Numbered from the stretch's first letter, positions 26,739 through 34,887 are shown. The stretch is DNA of 64,000 nucleotides from an uncultured Cohaesibacter sp. (GCF_963664735.1 NZ_OY761553.1:4878408-4942407), one strand, 5' to 3'. Notes: generated from the sequence alone by a model not told the origin. Program-made: numbers and translations.

Positions 26739-27107
26739 CTATCCGTTGGCGCGCAGGCCCTCAGCAATATTCTTGTTTATGTTGATCAGGCTGTCAACGG
26801 TCGCCTTGCTGGGATCTGACATGATCTGAATTGTGTGATTGAAAGTGAAGATGCCGAGATTGACGAGGTTTTGACGCAAATCCTTAGGCATTTCATGGTT
26901 TTCGTTCATCAACTCACCCACGAAGAGGGTCCAGATTTTGCGATTGAACGTAAGCGCTTCCTCGAGCTGCTCGGGGGTGCTGTCGGGTGATTTCGTTCTC
27001 TGCAACTTGGCTGCCGCCTTGATCAACAAAGCGGCTTCACGTTCCCGCGGGGATCCTGCCTGGGAGCTGGCGTCCTGATAAGCTCTAGCAGCTGAATGAT
27101 TGTACAT
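26739..27107 (-). CDS. flaF: Flagellar biosynthesis regulator FlaF
   Basis: Cytoplasmic protein of 122 residues needed for flagellin production in alphaproteobacteria, acting with FlbT. It shows the family start YNHSAARAYQDASSQAG, the central TFNRKIWTLFVGELMNENHEMP and the end LININKNIAEGL. The start codon overlaps the flbT 3' end by 23 bases, so the two are translated from one message. In Caulobacter, FlaF and FlbT have opposing effects on flagellin mRNA translation. Confidence 0.93.
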   Translation of the reverse strand: MYNHSAARAYQDASSQAGSPREREAALLIKAAAKLQRTKSPDSTPEQLEEALTFNRKIWTLFVGELMNENHEMPKDLRQNLVNLGIFTFNHTIQIMSDPSKATVDSLININKNIAEGLRANG

Positions 27108-27483
27108 TCCGAAGTAACTCCTCTTCGAACTTTATAAGAGCTTTTGCTTCTTTTAGTGCAGGATAAAAGGAACTGGTTAATATTTTGTTATTTATGCTGT
27201 CAATTATCGTTAACGCGCTGGGGGCTGCGTGTAAAAAATCATTTACCAAAGTGAAGTACATGTCCTTATGCTCTGCTATATCTTGAGCGAGATACATAAG
27301 TTGTATGCACAAATATATTCTTTTGGCAGGACTATTTGCAGTGTCGGAGGTAAGGATGTCTTTTTCGCGTAATATTGGAGCTTCGCCGTCTACAAAAAAG
27401 CGAGCTCTATGATCGCCATTCGTAATAACGCTGCTTCCAATAATAATACGTTCGCCTGGGCGAAGTTCTATTTTAAGAGACAT
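27085..27483 (-). CDS. flbT: Flagellin translational regulator FlbT
   Basis: Post-transcriptional regulator that in Caulobacter binds the flagellin mRNA leader and promotes decay until the hook is finished. The 132-residue protein opens with MSLKIELRPGERIIIGSSVI and contains RARFFVDGEAPILREKDIL, both family hallmarks. It lies directly downstream of the first flagellin gene, separated by a terminator at 27692-27724. It overlaps flaF. Confidence 0.94.
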   Translation of the reverse strand: MSLKIELRPGERIIIGSSVITNGDHRARFFVDGEAPILREKDILTSDTANSPAKRIYLCIQLMYLAQDIAEHKDMYFTLVNDFLHAAPSALTIIDSINNKILTSSFYPALKEAKALIKFEEELLRNVQSFSC

Positions 27484-27691
27484 CTTTTTTCCTTTATGCG
27501 CAGAAGTTGTTTTTAGCGCTCATTTGATATTTTTCACAGGTTCTTTAGTTTGAAAGCTGTAATGAAGTTCGTTCTAAAGATGCCCCTGCGCACTTACTCG
27601 CAATGTGCAATTTCATATTTCGGATATTTCTTTATTTTAATCCGAATAACTTGAAAAGATCAAATAGAAGAAAAGAAGAATTCATTATTAC

Positions 27692-27724
27692 AAAGAAAGG
27701 CGGAGTATTTCTCCGCCTTTCTTT
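27692..27724 (-). terminator. Terminator downstream of flagellin gene 1
   Basis: AAAGAAAGGCGGAG (27692-27705) pairs perfectly with CTCCGCCTTTCTTT (27711-27724) around a five-base loop, 20 bases after the flagellin stop. Confidence 0.9.
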
Positions 27725-27743
27725 ATGTTTATGGATTTTCTGA

Positions 27744-29147
27744 TTAGGCCCGCAGGAAGCTGGTAACTGCCTGGTCTGCCTGAGAAGCCAGAGACAGGGC
27801 GGTGGTGGACAGGGTCTGGCGAGTTTGCAGGGCCAACATGTTGGCGCCTTCCTCGTTGGAGTCTGCCAGTACCAGGTTATCCGCACCAGTTTGCAAGGTG
27901 TTGATCATTTCCTTGGTGTAGTCCTTACGGATCTGCACGGTGGAAAGGTTGGAACCGAATGTGGAAGCCTGTTTGCGCAGCGTAACAAGAGCGTCTGCCA
28001 GAACATCAAGCTTCAGGTTGGATTCATCGGTGTCCAGCGTGGTTGCATCGGTCAGGGCAAGACCCGAAGACGTCATATCGGCGGACACGATGGTCAGATC
28101 GGACTTTTTCTCATCGCGATGTTCGTTGAAGGAAACGGTCAGATTGTTGCTGGAGCCATCAATCAGGTTGATGCCGTTATAGCTTGAGTCACGAGCCAAC
28201 TCATCAATCTGATCCAGAATTTCGTTGAACTGGTCAACGAGTTCTGAGTTGGAAGCGTCCTGCGTCCCTGCATAGTTCTTGATTACCAGGGTATCTGCAG
28301 TACCTGCGTCTGCTGCGGTGTAGGTCGCGTCGGTATCGCCCGGATCGGTGACGCCGCCAGCGCCGTCGGCGTTGATGTCAACGAATGCGCCAAAGCCGAG
28401 GCCTGCCATCAAGGTATTGGCTGCCTGAGTAGAAGAACCGGACGCTGCGCCATCATCGTGTGCAAGGGACAGAGTCAGTTCAGAGTTGCCGTTCGCACTG
28501 AGGTCAAGACGACCATCTTCGGTGATCTTTGCTGTGGCAACACCAGAAGCGTTGATGTCATCGACAAGGTCTTTGACTGTGTAGGCCTGACTGCCCGTCG
28601 TGTCCAAGTCACCGTCGGTCAAGCTTTCGCCCGTGTTGCTGAAGTGCTCAAGCAGGTCGAAAGTTTTCGTCACACCGGTTGCTGATTTGGATTCCAGCGT
28701 GAAGTTGGATGTTGCAGTGAAGCCGATGTTGGCACTGTTAAGGGCGATGCCTTCAGCACGCTCTTTTGCGGTTGATTCAGAAGCGCCGGAGGTATTAATA
28801 CCCGCATTGCCCTGAATGTTTGTGCCGGTATTGGACGAGTTGTTTGATTGTGCCTGACGAACGGTTGCCTGAGCGCTTTCTACCAGATCGGTAATTGCGG
28901 AAATACCATTGTCCGCCGCCTCAATCGTTTTGATTGAGTTCGAGATGCCGTCAAGCAGGTTGCTCAGATCGTTTGCACGGGCAGAGAGACTTTCAGAGGT
29001 AAAGAAGTTGGTTGGGTTGTCCAACGCTGAGTTAACTTTTTTACCGGTTGCCAGACGATTTTGTGTCAGGGACATCATGTCAGCAGTTTTCTGCAAGGAC
29101 AAGAGGTTTGAGCGCACGCCGGCGGAGAGAGTGATATCCGAAGACAT
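27744..29147 (-). CDS. Flagellin (copy 1)
   Basis: Filament subunit of 467 residues. The conserved D0/D1 N-terminus ends with RLATGKKVNSALDNPTNFF and the C-terminus with SLASQADQAVTSFLRA. Start: the frame opens eight codons earlier at 29171, but the ATG at 29147 follows AGAAAGG and gives the same MSSDITLSAGVR start as copy 2. It is about 280 bases downstream of flagellin copy 2 in the same orientation and highly similar to it, including the central TFDLLEHFSNTGESLTDG region. It is likely controlled by FlbT/FlaF encoded next to it. Confidence 0.94.
   Translation of the reverse strand: MSSDITLSAGVRSNLLSLQKTADMMSLTQNRLATGKKVNSALDNPTNFFTSESLSARANDLSNLLDGISNSIKTIEAADNGISAITDLVESAQATVRQAQSNNSSNTGTNIQGNAGINTSGASESTAKERAEGIALNSANIGFTATSNFTLESKSATGVTKTFDLLEHFSNTGESLTDGDLDTTGSQAYTVKDLVDDINASGVATAKITEDGRLDLSANGNSELTLSLAHDDGAASGSSTQAANTLMAGLGFGAFVDINADGAGGVTDPGDTDATYTAADAGTADTLVIKNYAGTQDASNSELVDQFNEILDQIDELARDSSYNGINLIDGSSNNLTVSFNEHRDEKKSDLTIVSADMTSSGLALTDATTLDTDESNLKLDVLADALVTLRKQASTFGSNLSTVQIRKDYTKEMINTLQTGADNLVLADSNEEGANMLALQTRQTLSTTALSLASQADQAVTSFLRA
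28537..28589 (-). repeat. 53-base block identical to flagellin copy 2 (30218-30270)
   Basis: The two flagellin genes are identical base for base here, while flanking codons differ at synonymous positions. It encodes the VKDLVDDINASGV region. Confidence 0.85.
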
Positions 29148-29235
29148 AGGGTTACCTTTCTGGGTACTCACATACAGATATTGTTTAGCCTCCTTCTGAG
29201 GCTTAAGTAGATGGTCGCGCGTAAACCCTAATTTA

Positions 29236-29263
29236 AGGTTAACCAGTCCTTTTCAATTAACCT
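29236..29263 (-). promoter_or_regulatory. Inverted repeat in the flagellin 1 leader
   Basis: AGGTTAA (29236-29242) and TTAACCT (29257-29263) flank a 14-base spacer, 90-115 bases upstream of the flagellin 1 ATG. It could be a DNA operator or, if transcribed, a leader hairpin near which FlbT acts. The half-sites are TTAACC-like but the spacing is not that of a CtrA box. Confidence 0.4.
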
Positions 29264-29380
29264 AAATAAAGTGTTTCGTTTCCGCTTGTACAAAATCGGC
29301 GGTTTATTGTGTCTAATCAGAAACTTGGAAATAATTGGAAATTTAAGATTTTACTAATCTGGCTGCAAAAGTGTTAAAAA

Positions 29381-29407
29381 AAACGGGGCCAAAAGGCCCC
29401 GTTTCAT
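29381..29407 (-). terminator. Terminator downstream of flagellin gene 2
   Basis: AAACGGGGCC (29381-29390) and GGCCCCGTTT (29395-29404) form a ten-base-pair stem with a four-A loop. It lies 24 bases after the flagellin 2 stop, with A-rich sequence (U-run in RNA) beyond it. Confidence 0.92.
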
Positions 29408-29427
29408 CGTCAAAACTGTTGCTGCTA

Positions 29428-30825
29428 TTAGCGCAGGAAGCTGAGAACTGCCTGGTCTGCCTGAGAGGCCAGAGACAAAGCGGTGGTGGACAGTGACTGG
29501 CGCGTCTGCAGAGCCAGCATGTTTGCACCCTCTTCGTTGGTATCGGCCAGAACCAGTTCGTCTGCACCTGTTTGCAGGGTATTCATCATGTTCTTGGTGA
29601 ATTCTTCACGGATCGTCACCGTGTTTAGGTTCGAACCAAAGGAAGATGCCTGACTGCGCAAAGTGCTCAGTGCGGTGGACAAGGCGTCGAGCTGGTTGTT
29701 GGATTCTGTGGTGTCCAACGTAGTCGCATCGGTCAAAGCCAAGCCAGAAGAACTCAGGTCAGCAGAAGCAATCGTGAGTTCCGACTTTTTGTCATCACGA
29801 TGTTCGTTGAACGCCACGGTCAAGTCGCTGCCGGTGCCATTGATCAGATTGATGCCGTTATAGCTGGCGTCACGAGCGAGTTCGTCGATCTGATCCATGA
29901 TCTCATTGAACTGTGTAACCAATTCAGTGTTGGAAGCGTCCTGAGTTCCTGCATAGTTCTTGATCTGCAAGGTATCAGCAGTACCGGAGTCAGCTGCCGT
30001 GAAGGTGGCGTCGGTGTCGCCCGGATCGGTTACGCCACCAGAGCCGTCAGCGTTGATGTCGACATAAGCGCCGAAGCCGAGGCCTGCCATTGCGGTGTTG
30101 GCAGCCTGAGTGGAAGAACCAGATGCTGCACCGTCATCGTGTGCTACAGTCAGGGTCAGCTCGGCATTGCCGTTAGCACTGAGGTCAAGGCGGCCGTCTT
30201 CGGTGATTTTTGCCGTTGCAACACCAGAAGCGTTGATGTCATCGACAAGGTCTTTGACTGTGTAGGCCTGGCTACCCGTCGTGTCCAAATCACCATCGGT
30301 CAAGCTTTCGCCAGTGTTGCTGAAGTGTTCAAGCAGGTCGAAAGTCTTGGTCACACCGGTTGCCGATTTGGCTTCCAGCGTGAAGTTGGATGTTGCAGTA
30401 AAGCCGATGTTGGCACTGTTAAGAGCGATATTTTCTGCGCGCTCTTTAGCGGTAGATTCAGATGCGCCGGCGGTGTTGATGCCTGCTGTAGCCTGAATGC
30501 TGGTGCCAGTATTGGAAGCGTTGTTGGCCTGAGCCTGTTTCACTGTAGACTGCGCACTTTCAACCAGGTTGGTAATGGCGGAAATACCGTTATCAGCGGC
30601 TTCCAAAACCTTGGTTGCGTTACCAATGGAGTCCATCAGGTTGTTCAGCTCGCCAGCGCGGGCATTTAAACCTTCAGAAGTGAAGAAGTTGGTTGGATTA
30701 TCAAGTGCAGAGTTAACTGCCTTCCCGGTGGCGAGGCGGGTCTGCGTTGAAGCCATCATGTCTGCGGTGTTCTGCAGAGCAAGCAAGTTGGCGCGTACGC
30801 CGGCGGAGAGAGTAATATCTGACAT
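29428..30825 (-). CDS. Flagellin (copy 2)
   Basis: Second filament subunit, 465 residues, starting MSDITLSAGVRANLLALQ. It shares conserved terminal helices and the same central insert with copy 1, with scattered substitutions near both ends. Each copy has its own terminator and leader, so they can be regulated separately. AGAAAGG precedes the start as in copy 1. Adjacent paralogous flagellins are common in alphaproteobacteria and may occupy different filament zones. Confidence 0.94.
   Translation of the reverse strand: MSDITLSAGVRANLLALQNTADMMASTQTRLATGKAVNSALDNPTNFFTSEGLNARAGELNNLMDSIGNATKVLEAADNGISAITNLVESAQSTVKQAQANNASNTGTSIQATAGINTAGASESTAKERAENIALNSANIGFTATSNFTLEAKSATGVTKTFDLLEHFSNTGESLTDGDLDTTGSQAYTVKDLVDDINASGVATAKITEDGRLDLSANGNAELTLTVAHDDGAASGSSTQAANTAMAGLGFGAYVDINADGSGGVTDPGDTDATFTAADSGTADTLQIKNYAGTQDASNTELVTQFNEIMDQIDELARDASYNGINLINGTGSDLTVAFNEHRDDKKSELTIASADLSSSGLALTDATTLDTTESNNQLDALSTALSTLRSQASSFGSNLNTVTIREEFTKNMMNTLQTGADELVLADTNEEGANMLALQTRQSLSTTALSLASQADQAVLSFLR
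30218..30270 (-). repeat. 53-base block identical to flagellin copy 1 (28537-28589)
   Basis: Exact match to the corresponding stretch of the other flagellin gene. Confidence 0.85.
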
Positions 30826-31354
30826 TTCCCCATAACCTTTCTGGTTAGTACTCGTCGTCCCTTATGGACAATGACCATTCGTGGTCAGGGGAAGCATGCG
30901 CTCCAATCCAGAATCATTAGTAAAATTATATGGTTAACGAAATTCAGGGTTAACGCGGAGTTACGATTGGTGAGTTAAGGTTACTGGAGTGTAAAAAAAT
31001 GGAATTGCCAATCGGAATTGATATTTTTATCAATATTTTGAGCTTTTCTGCCTTCTTGTTCAAAATGGAAAAAGTCGTAAAAATCGAACTTGAGACTTGT
31101 GGGAATTTACTGTCTTGGCGCGGAAAGTCTGATCGGGATCTTGTTACAAAAGATAAAATTTTTAAAAAAATGTCCGGCAAGCGGTAATTTGTGACGTCTG
31201 AAGAGAGAAAATTTGGGGAGGCGCAGGAAAAGAAATTCTCCTTTTGGTTGTCTTTGATTTTCTTGCAATTTAAAAACATAAAGTACATGCCGCGCGAAAT
31301 GGGAAAATCGCACAGCATCTAAAGACTGTTCTTGGGTATGGAATAGATGAAGAC
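30826..31354. other. 529-base AT-rich region upstream of flagellin 2
   Basis: It should hold the flagellin 2 promoter and leader. I see no gene I can support. A 62-codon frame on the plus strand at 30999-31187 has GGAG nine bases before its ATG but no recognisable product. The only clear elements are the GGTTAACG direct repeats at 30932-30955. Confidence 0.5.
30932..30955 (-). promoter_or_regulatory. Direct repeat GGTTAACG upstream of flagellin 2
   Basis: GGTTAACG occurs at 30932-30939 and 30948-30955, exactly 16 bases apart, about 110-130 bases upstream of flagellin 2. The TTAA cores are separated by 12 bases, so this is not a standard CtrA site, but GTTAAC elements recur before other flagellar genes here. 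Confidence 0.4.
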
Positions 31355-31747
31355 CTATATATTGACTTCAAAATGCGGTCGGTCTTCGTCTTTGTCAGGT
31401 TTTGCCGGGACCGTTTGATAAGCGCGCAGGTTCATATACTCTCCGGCTTGCTTTTCTGTGTTTTGCTCTTCTTCAAGAGATGATGTCAATTCAGAGAGAT
31501 CGTCGTTTGAGAGCAATTCGCGGGTTTTTCTTCGTCCCTGCCGTTTTTGGTGGCTTTCGCCGCCCGATTGTTCCTGATCACTGTCCTGAGCGTCATAGCC
31601 TGTGTTGCCATGTTTGAAATCGACGGACTGATCACTTGAAGCGGTTTCCAGCGCTTCTTCGGTTTCACTTCCGGCACTTGTTTTCTTCGCCGCGGATTTA
31701 CCTCGTACGGTGGCTGGCGGCAGCATTTTCTGGACAGAAAGATCCAT
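31355..31747 (-). CDS. Unknown flagellar-locus protein, hydrophilic, 130 residues
   Basis: I do not recognise this gene. From the ATG at 31747, which has GAGG eight bases upstream, it encodes about 130 residues that are highly charged, Ser/Glu/Lys/Gln-rich and without membrane helices. The protein is probably disordered apart from the short segments RELLSNDDLSELTSSLEEEQ and MNLRAYQTVPAKP. It lies between flagellin 2 and the flbY-flgJ-flgI operon in the same orientation, with its own upstream spacer. Position suggests a flagellar role such as chaperone, adaptor or regulator, but nothing in the sequence proves it. Confidence 0.65.
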   Translation of the reverse strand: MDLSVQKMLPPATVRGKSAAKKTSAGSETEEALETASSDQSVDFKHGNTGYDAQDSDQEQSGGESHQKRQGRRKTRELLSNDDLSELTSSLEEEQNTEKQAGEYMNLRAYQTVPAKPDKDEDRPHFEVNI

Positions 31748-32069
31748 AGGTCGCCTCAAGTTAAACAAAGGATATGTTTCTGCAAGTATAGCTTATATAG
31801 AATTGTTTGTCATTTTTGATGATTTCTTAAACATACTTGAGGCTTAAGTTTATGAAATATATAAATTTGTTCAAAGAAAAGTGAAGGCTTTGCGAATTTT
31901 CATTCGTTCCACTTGGGCTGAATTTCACCCAAAAGGTCCGAATCGTCCATTGCAAGAATTGGGGTCGTTTGTGTTCTGAAGCAGTTCAAACAGAAAAGCA
32001 AAAAGGAGCATTCAATAATGAATGCTCCTTTTTTAATTTCACTAAACACAAGAAAATGCTTGGACTTGC
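31748..32069. other. About 320-base spacer upstream of the unknown gene
   Basis: It holds the terminator at 32001-32034 and presumably a promoter for the unknown gene. The stretch 31790-31880 is AT-rich. No further gene is seen. Confidence 0.6.
32001..32034 (-). terminator. Terminator downstream of the flgI-flgJ-flbY operon
   Basis: AAAAGGAGCATTCA (32001-32014) pairs perfectly with TGAATGCTCCTTTT (32019-32032) around a four-base loop, 36 bases after the flbY-like stop. Confidence 0.9.
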
Positions 32070-32576
32070 TCAAGACTGGGTATCGATTGATATTCCCTGC
32101 TTTTGAGTAACTCCTGAAGGAGCCTGGCCAGCTCTGCCATAGGTTTGAGCCTTGGCACCTTTCTGAATTTGCGCGTTGATATCGCCAATCAATTCGGAAG
32201 ACACCTCTTTTGCTGTTGCGATGACTGCGAGGTTTGTCTGCAATGTATTTTGAAACATCTCGTGGCGGCGCGCCAGTTGAGCTGCATCTTGCGGTGCAAG
32301 CTGCTTTACCAAAGAGGCGTTGGTGGTGATGGCTTTCTGAAGCAGCATATATTGGATCGAGAGCTGATTTTTTGCTTCAACAAGATCAAGAGCCTGTTTG
32401 ATGTCGCCTCGTTTGAGCAAATCGGTTTCTTCAATCAGAACATCATCAAGAGAGTCCATGATCTGCTCGATCGCTCCGATGAGGCGCTGTGCATCTTCCA
32501 GTCCGCCGACAGGGGTTTTGGCGAGTGTGGCTGCCTGAGTTACAGGATTGGTGTTGCTGTTTGGGCTATCCGACAT
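32070..32576 (-). CDS. FlgN/FlbY-like flagellar protein
   Basis: Soluble helical protein of 168 residues, of the size and character of FlgN-type export chaperones. In Caulobacter the gene at this position is called flbY. Residues 25-140 form amphipathic helices (LIGAIEQIMDSLDDVLIEET, then QYMLLQKAITTNASLVKQL); the last 25 are Gln/Ser-rich. It is the last gene of flgI-flgJ-flbY, one base from the flgJ stop. By analogy it may hold FlgK or FlgL before export; this is an inference from family and position. Confidence 0.72.
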   Translation of the reverse strand: MSDSPNSNTNPVTQAATLAKTPVGGLEDAQRLIGAIEQIMDSLDDVLIEETDLLKRGDIKQALDLVEAKNQLSIQYMLLQKAITTNASLVKQLAPQDAAQLARRHEMFQNTLQTNLAVIATAKEVSSELIGDINAQIQKGAKAQTYGRAGQAPSGVTQKQGISIDTQS

Positions 32577-32577
32577 T

Positions 32578-32880
32578 TTATTGTTTCACTTCCTGTATGT
32601 TCATCAGTTCGCGCATTACGGAGTCCGCAATGCCGATACCGCCAGATTTTGTTATTTCGTCTGCGTAGGTTTCTGTCAAAAGGCTGCGATAGGTGTCTTG
32701 AGCGAAAGAGTCACCAAACTCGTCTTGACCAACGCCCTCGAACATTCCGGACAGCATTTGCGAAAGAAAGACGCTCTCGAATTCCTGTGCGGCCTGTTGA
32801 GCCTGTTCCTGTTTGCTCAGGTTGGTCTGCAGACCTTTGCTCTGAACGATCGAGTATGGGGCGGAATTGACAGTTGTCAT
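32578..32880 (-). CDS. flgJ: Rod-binding protein FlgJ, N-terminal domain only
   Basis: Rod-capping or rod-binding factor of 100 residues. It contains the FlgJ_N hallmark AAQEFESVFLSQMLSGMF and ends LMNIQEVKQ. It lacks the muramidase domain fused to FlgJ in gammaproteobacteria, as is usual in alphaproteobacteria, so a separate wall hydrolase is expected. I start at the ATG at 32880. A GTG at 32886 overlapping the flgI stop is also in frame and would add two residues. Confidence 0.88.
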   Translation of the reverse strand: MTTVNSAPYSIVQSKGLQTNLSKQEQAQQAAQEFESVFLSQMLSGMFEGVGQDEFGDSFAQDTYRSLLTETYADEITKSGGIGIADSVMRELMNIQEVKQ

Positions 32881-32882
32881 GA

Positions 32883-33992
32883 TCACATCACCTCGATTTC
32901 AGCCTGAAGAGCTCCGGCTGCTTTAATGGCTTGAAGAATGGAAATCATGTCTCTTGGGCCAACGCCAAGTGCGTTGAGACCGGAGACCAGATCGCGTAAC
33001 GGAACACTGCCTTCGAGCATGGCGAGTTTCTTTTCGTCACCAGTCGAAACGTCGACGTTCGTGCGCGGGGTGACAGTGGTTTGCCCTCCTGCAAGAGCAT
33101 TGGGTTGATTGGTCTGAGGGGTTTCAGTAACTGTTACAGTGAGGTTGCCTTGCGCGATGGCTACGGTGCTTACCCGAACATCTTGCCCCATGACTATGAT
33201 GCCTGTGGTTTCGTCGATCACGATCTTGGCAGGCAGGTCGGGTTCTACGTTCAACTGTTCAATGTCGGTAATGAGATCAACCATGTTGCCATTGAAATTA
33301 TGGGGCAGGGTGATCCGTACGCCGGTCGGGTTCAATGGTTCCGCTACTGGCTGACCGATAAGATCGTTGACAGTTTGAGCAATGCGCCTTGCTGTCGTCA
33401 GGTCCGGGTTGCGCAAAGACAGGCGCATCGTGGTCATGCTGGCCAGCTGGAAGGACAGTTCACGTTCAATAAGAGCGCCGTTTGCTATGCGCCCAGAAGT
33501 CGGAACACCTTGCGTTACGGTGGCTGCATCTCCCTCTGCGGTGAAACCACCAATGGCGATTGGCCCTTGAGCGATTGCATAGGTCTCGCCATCGGCACCC
33601 ATCAGAGGGGTTACCATCAATGTGCCGCCCTGAAGGCTTTTTGCGTCGCCCAGAGCGCTGATCGTGGCGTCAATGCGAGAGCCTTGAACCGAAAATGGAG
33701 GAAGAGTTGCGGTTACGATGACGGCGGCAACGTTCTTTGTGTTCAGATTGGTGCCGGTGATGTTGACGCCCATCCGTTCCAACATCGATTGCAAGCTCTG
33801 CTTGGTAAATGGTGCGCTATTAAGAGAATCTCCGGTGCCATTGAGGCCAACAACCAGACCATAACCGATCAGCTGGTTATCTCGAATGCCTTCGAAATCG
33901 ACAATATCCTTGATCCGGGATGCGCTTTGAGCCGGAAGGATGGATACGCAAAATACTGCAAAGACCATCAGGATAAAGGAACGGACTGACAT
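32883..33992 (-). CDS. flgI: Flagellar P-ring protein FlgI
   Basis: Subunit of the peptidoglycan-level ring around the rod, exported by Sec. Signal peptide residues 1-23 end in PAQSA. The mature start SRIKDIVDFEGIRDNQLIGY and LVVGLNGTGDS are diagnostic, as is the end LNALGVGPRDMISILQAIKAAGAL. At 369 residues it has the usual length. It is the first gene of the flgI-flgJ-flbY operon and has a near-perfect sigma54 promoter 64-80 bases upstream. Confidence 0.95.
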   Translation of the reverse strand: MSVRSFILMVFAVFCVSILPAQSASRIKDIVDFEGIRDNQLIGYGLVVGLNGTGDSLNSAPFTKQSLQSMLERMGVNITGTNLNTKNVAAVIVTATLPPFSVQGSRIDATISALGDAKSLQGGTLMVTPLMGADGETYAIAQGPIAIGGFTAEGDAATVTQGVPTSGRIANGALIERELSFQLASMTTMRLSLRNPDLTTARRIAQTVNDLIGQPVAEPLNPTGVRITLPHNFNGNMVDLITDIEQLNVEPDLPAKIVIDETTGIIVMGQDVRVSTVAIAQGNLTVTVTETPQTNQPNALAGGQTTVTPRTNVDVSTGDEKKLAMLEGSVPLRDLVSGLNALGVGPRDMISILQAIKAAGALQAEIEVM

Positions 33993-34055
33993 TGTTTTTA
34001 AAACCTTCTCGAGCAGGCTGTTGATGTCTTGAAATTCTCAATTTGCAAATGGTGT

Positions 34056-34071
34056 TGCAATGATCGTGCCA
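34056..34071 (-). promoter_or_regulatory. Sigma54 -24/-12 promoter for flgI
   Basis: The minus strand reads TGGCACGATCATTGCA, an exact match to TGGCACG-N4-TTGCW with ten bases between GG and GC. Transcription would begin near 34045, about 50 bases before the flgI ATG. Confidence 0.85.
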
Positions 34072-34188
34072 GCCTTGGGATTAATCGGGCCAAGGTCGAA
34101 AATGGCGGGCTTTTGCCAAATTTTATACTAATTAAGATTCATTCTAATAATGTTTGGTTTTGTAAGGAGGCAGAAATTGCCGGGCCAG

Positions 34189-34203
34189 TTAACTTTCCGT
34201 TAA
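34189..34203 (+). promoter_or_regulatory. CtrA-like box TTAA-N7-TTAA upstream of fliX
   Basis: TTAACTTTCCGTTAA is an exact TTAA-N7-TTAA site about 110 bases upstream of the fliX ATG, with a further GGTTAA at 34211-34216. In Caulobacter fliX is a CtrA-controlled class II gene. Confidence 0.65.
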
Positions 34204-34312
34204 CTAATTAGGTTAATCTTTTCCTAAGACGCCGGATAAAGAAGCCTTACGGATTGGTCTTCCGTCTTGTATAATCGGTGTGAACCGACCGTCAGATAAC
34301 GAGGAATGCAAA

Positions 34313-34741
34313 ATGCGAATTCAGGGTGGATCCGGAGCGAAACATGTTGGAAAGACAGGCAGTGCCGGGGCTTCCAAATCATCTTCCGGTAGTTTTTCTG
34401 TTCCTCAGGAAACGCAAAGTACATCGCGGTCTCAGCAAACCGAGCAAACAGCTGCCTTGCAGGATATGTCTGCATTGTTGGCGCTGCAAACTGTGGACGA
34501 TGCTCTTCAGGGCAAGCGCCGGAAAGCTGTTCGCAAAGGCAATAAGATGCTGGATCTTCTCGAAGAAATCAAAATGGGCATTTTGTGCGGGACCTTGTCT
34601 TTGTCAGTCTTGAGACAGTTGGAGAGACTGGTCGCAGATCAAGAACCAAGTGGTGACGAACGAATCGATGCGTTGCTTGAGGAAATCGGGCTTCGTGCAC
34701 AGGTGGAAATTGCGAAATTGGAATTGGTTGATGAACCCTGA
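34313..34741 (+). CDS. fliX: Flagellar assembly regulator FliX
   Basis: Cytoplasmic regulator of 142 residues that in Caulobacter couples basal-body assembly to the sigma54 activator FlbD. It shows the family layout: a short Met-Arg-Ile-Gly-Gly start, a Ser/Gln-rich linker, then the helical domain RRKAVRKGNKMLDLLEEIK, GTLSLSVLRQLERLV and DALLEEIGLRAQVEIAKLE. GAGGA at 34301 supports the ATG at 34313 over an in-frame start 33 bases earlier. It lies divergently from flgI across a shared control region, as in Caulobacter. Confidence 0.9.
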   Translation: MRIQGGSGAKHVGKTGSAGASKSSSGSFSVPQETQSTSRSQQTEQTAALQDMSALLALQTVDDALQGKRRKAVRKGNKMLDLLEEIKMGILCGTLSLSVLRQLERLVADQEPSGDERIDALLEEIGLRAQVEIAKLELVDEP

Positions 34742-34887
34742 GTGCCAACCATTGATTTGTAACCTGTTTTCTGAATTCTCTCCCTCAAATTAATGTCTTT
34801 ATACTTTTTTTCTAAAGAATAGTTGTGCGAAAGCCTTGCTCACTTTATATAACGAGCGTCTTTTCTAGGGAACCAAGGGGTTGGCCC

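Larger units (their letters stand above)
33993..34312. promoter_or_regulatory. Divergent flgI-fliX control region
   Basis: This 320-base interval separates two divergent flagellar units. Toward flgI it carries a sigma54 promoter (34056-34071); toward fliX it carries a CtrA-like box (34189-34203). This matches the divergent flgI/fliX arrangement known from Caulobacter. Confidence 0.7.

Noticed and set aside
29800-30669. 289-residue frame opposite flagellin 2
   Set aside because: Shadow of the strongly biased flagellin codons; no start signal and no known product.
30932-30955. CtrA site before flagellin 2
   Set aside because: The two TTAA cores are 12 bases apart instead of seven; kept only as a direct repeat.
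30999-31187. Possible 62-residue small gene on the plus strand
   Set aside because: It has GGAG nine bases before ATG, but the product is unrecognised, the region is AT-rich and the sequence lies where the flagellin 2 promoter should be.
33081-33989. 302-residue frame opposite flgI
   Set aside because: Fully contained in the flgI gene, which is unambiguous.
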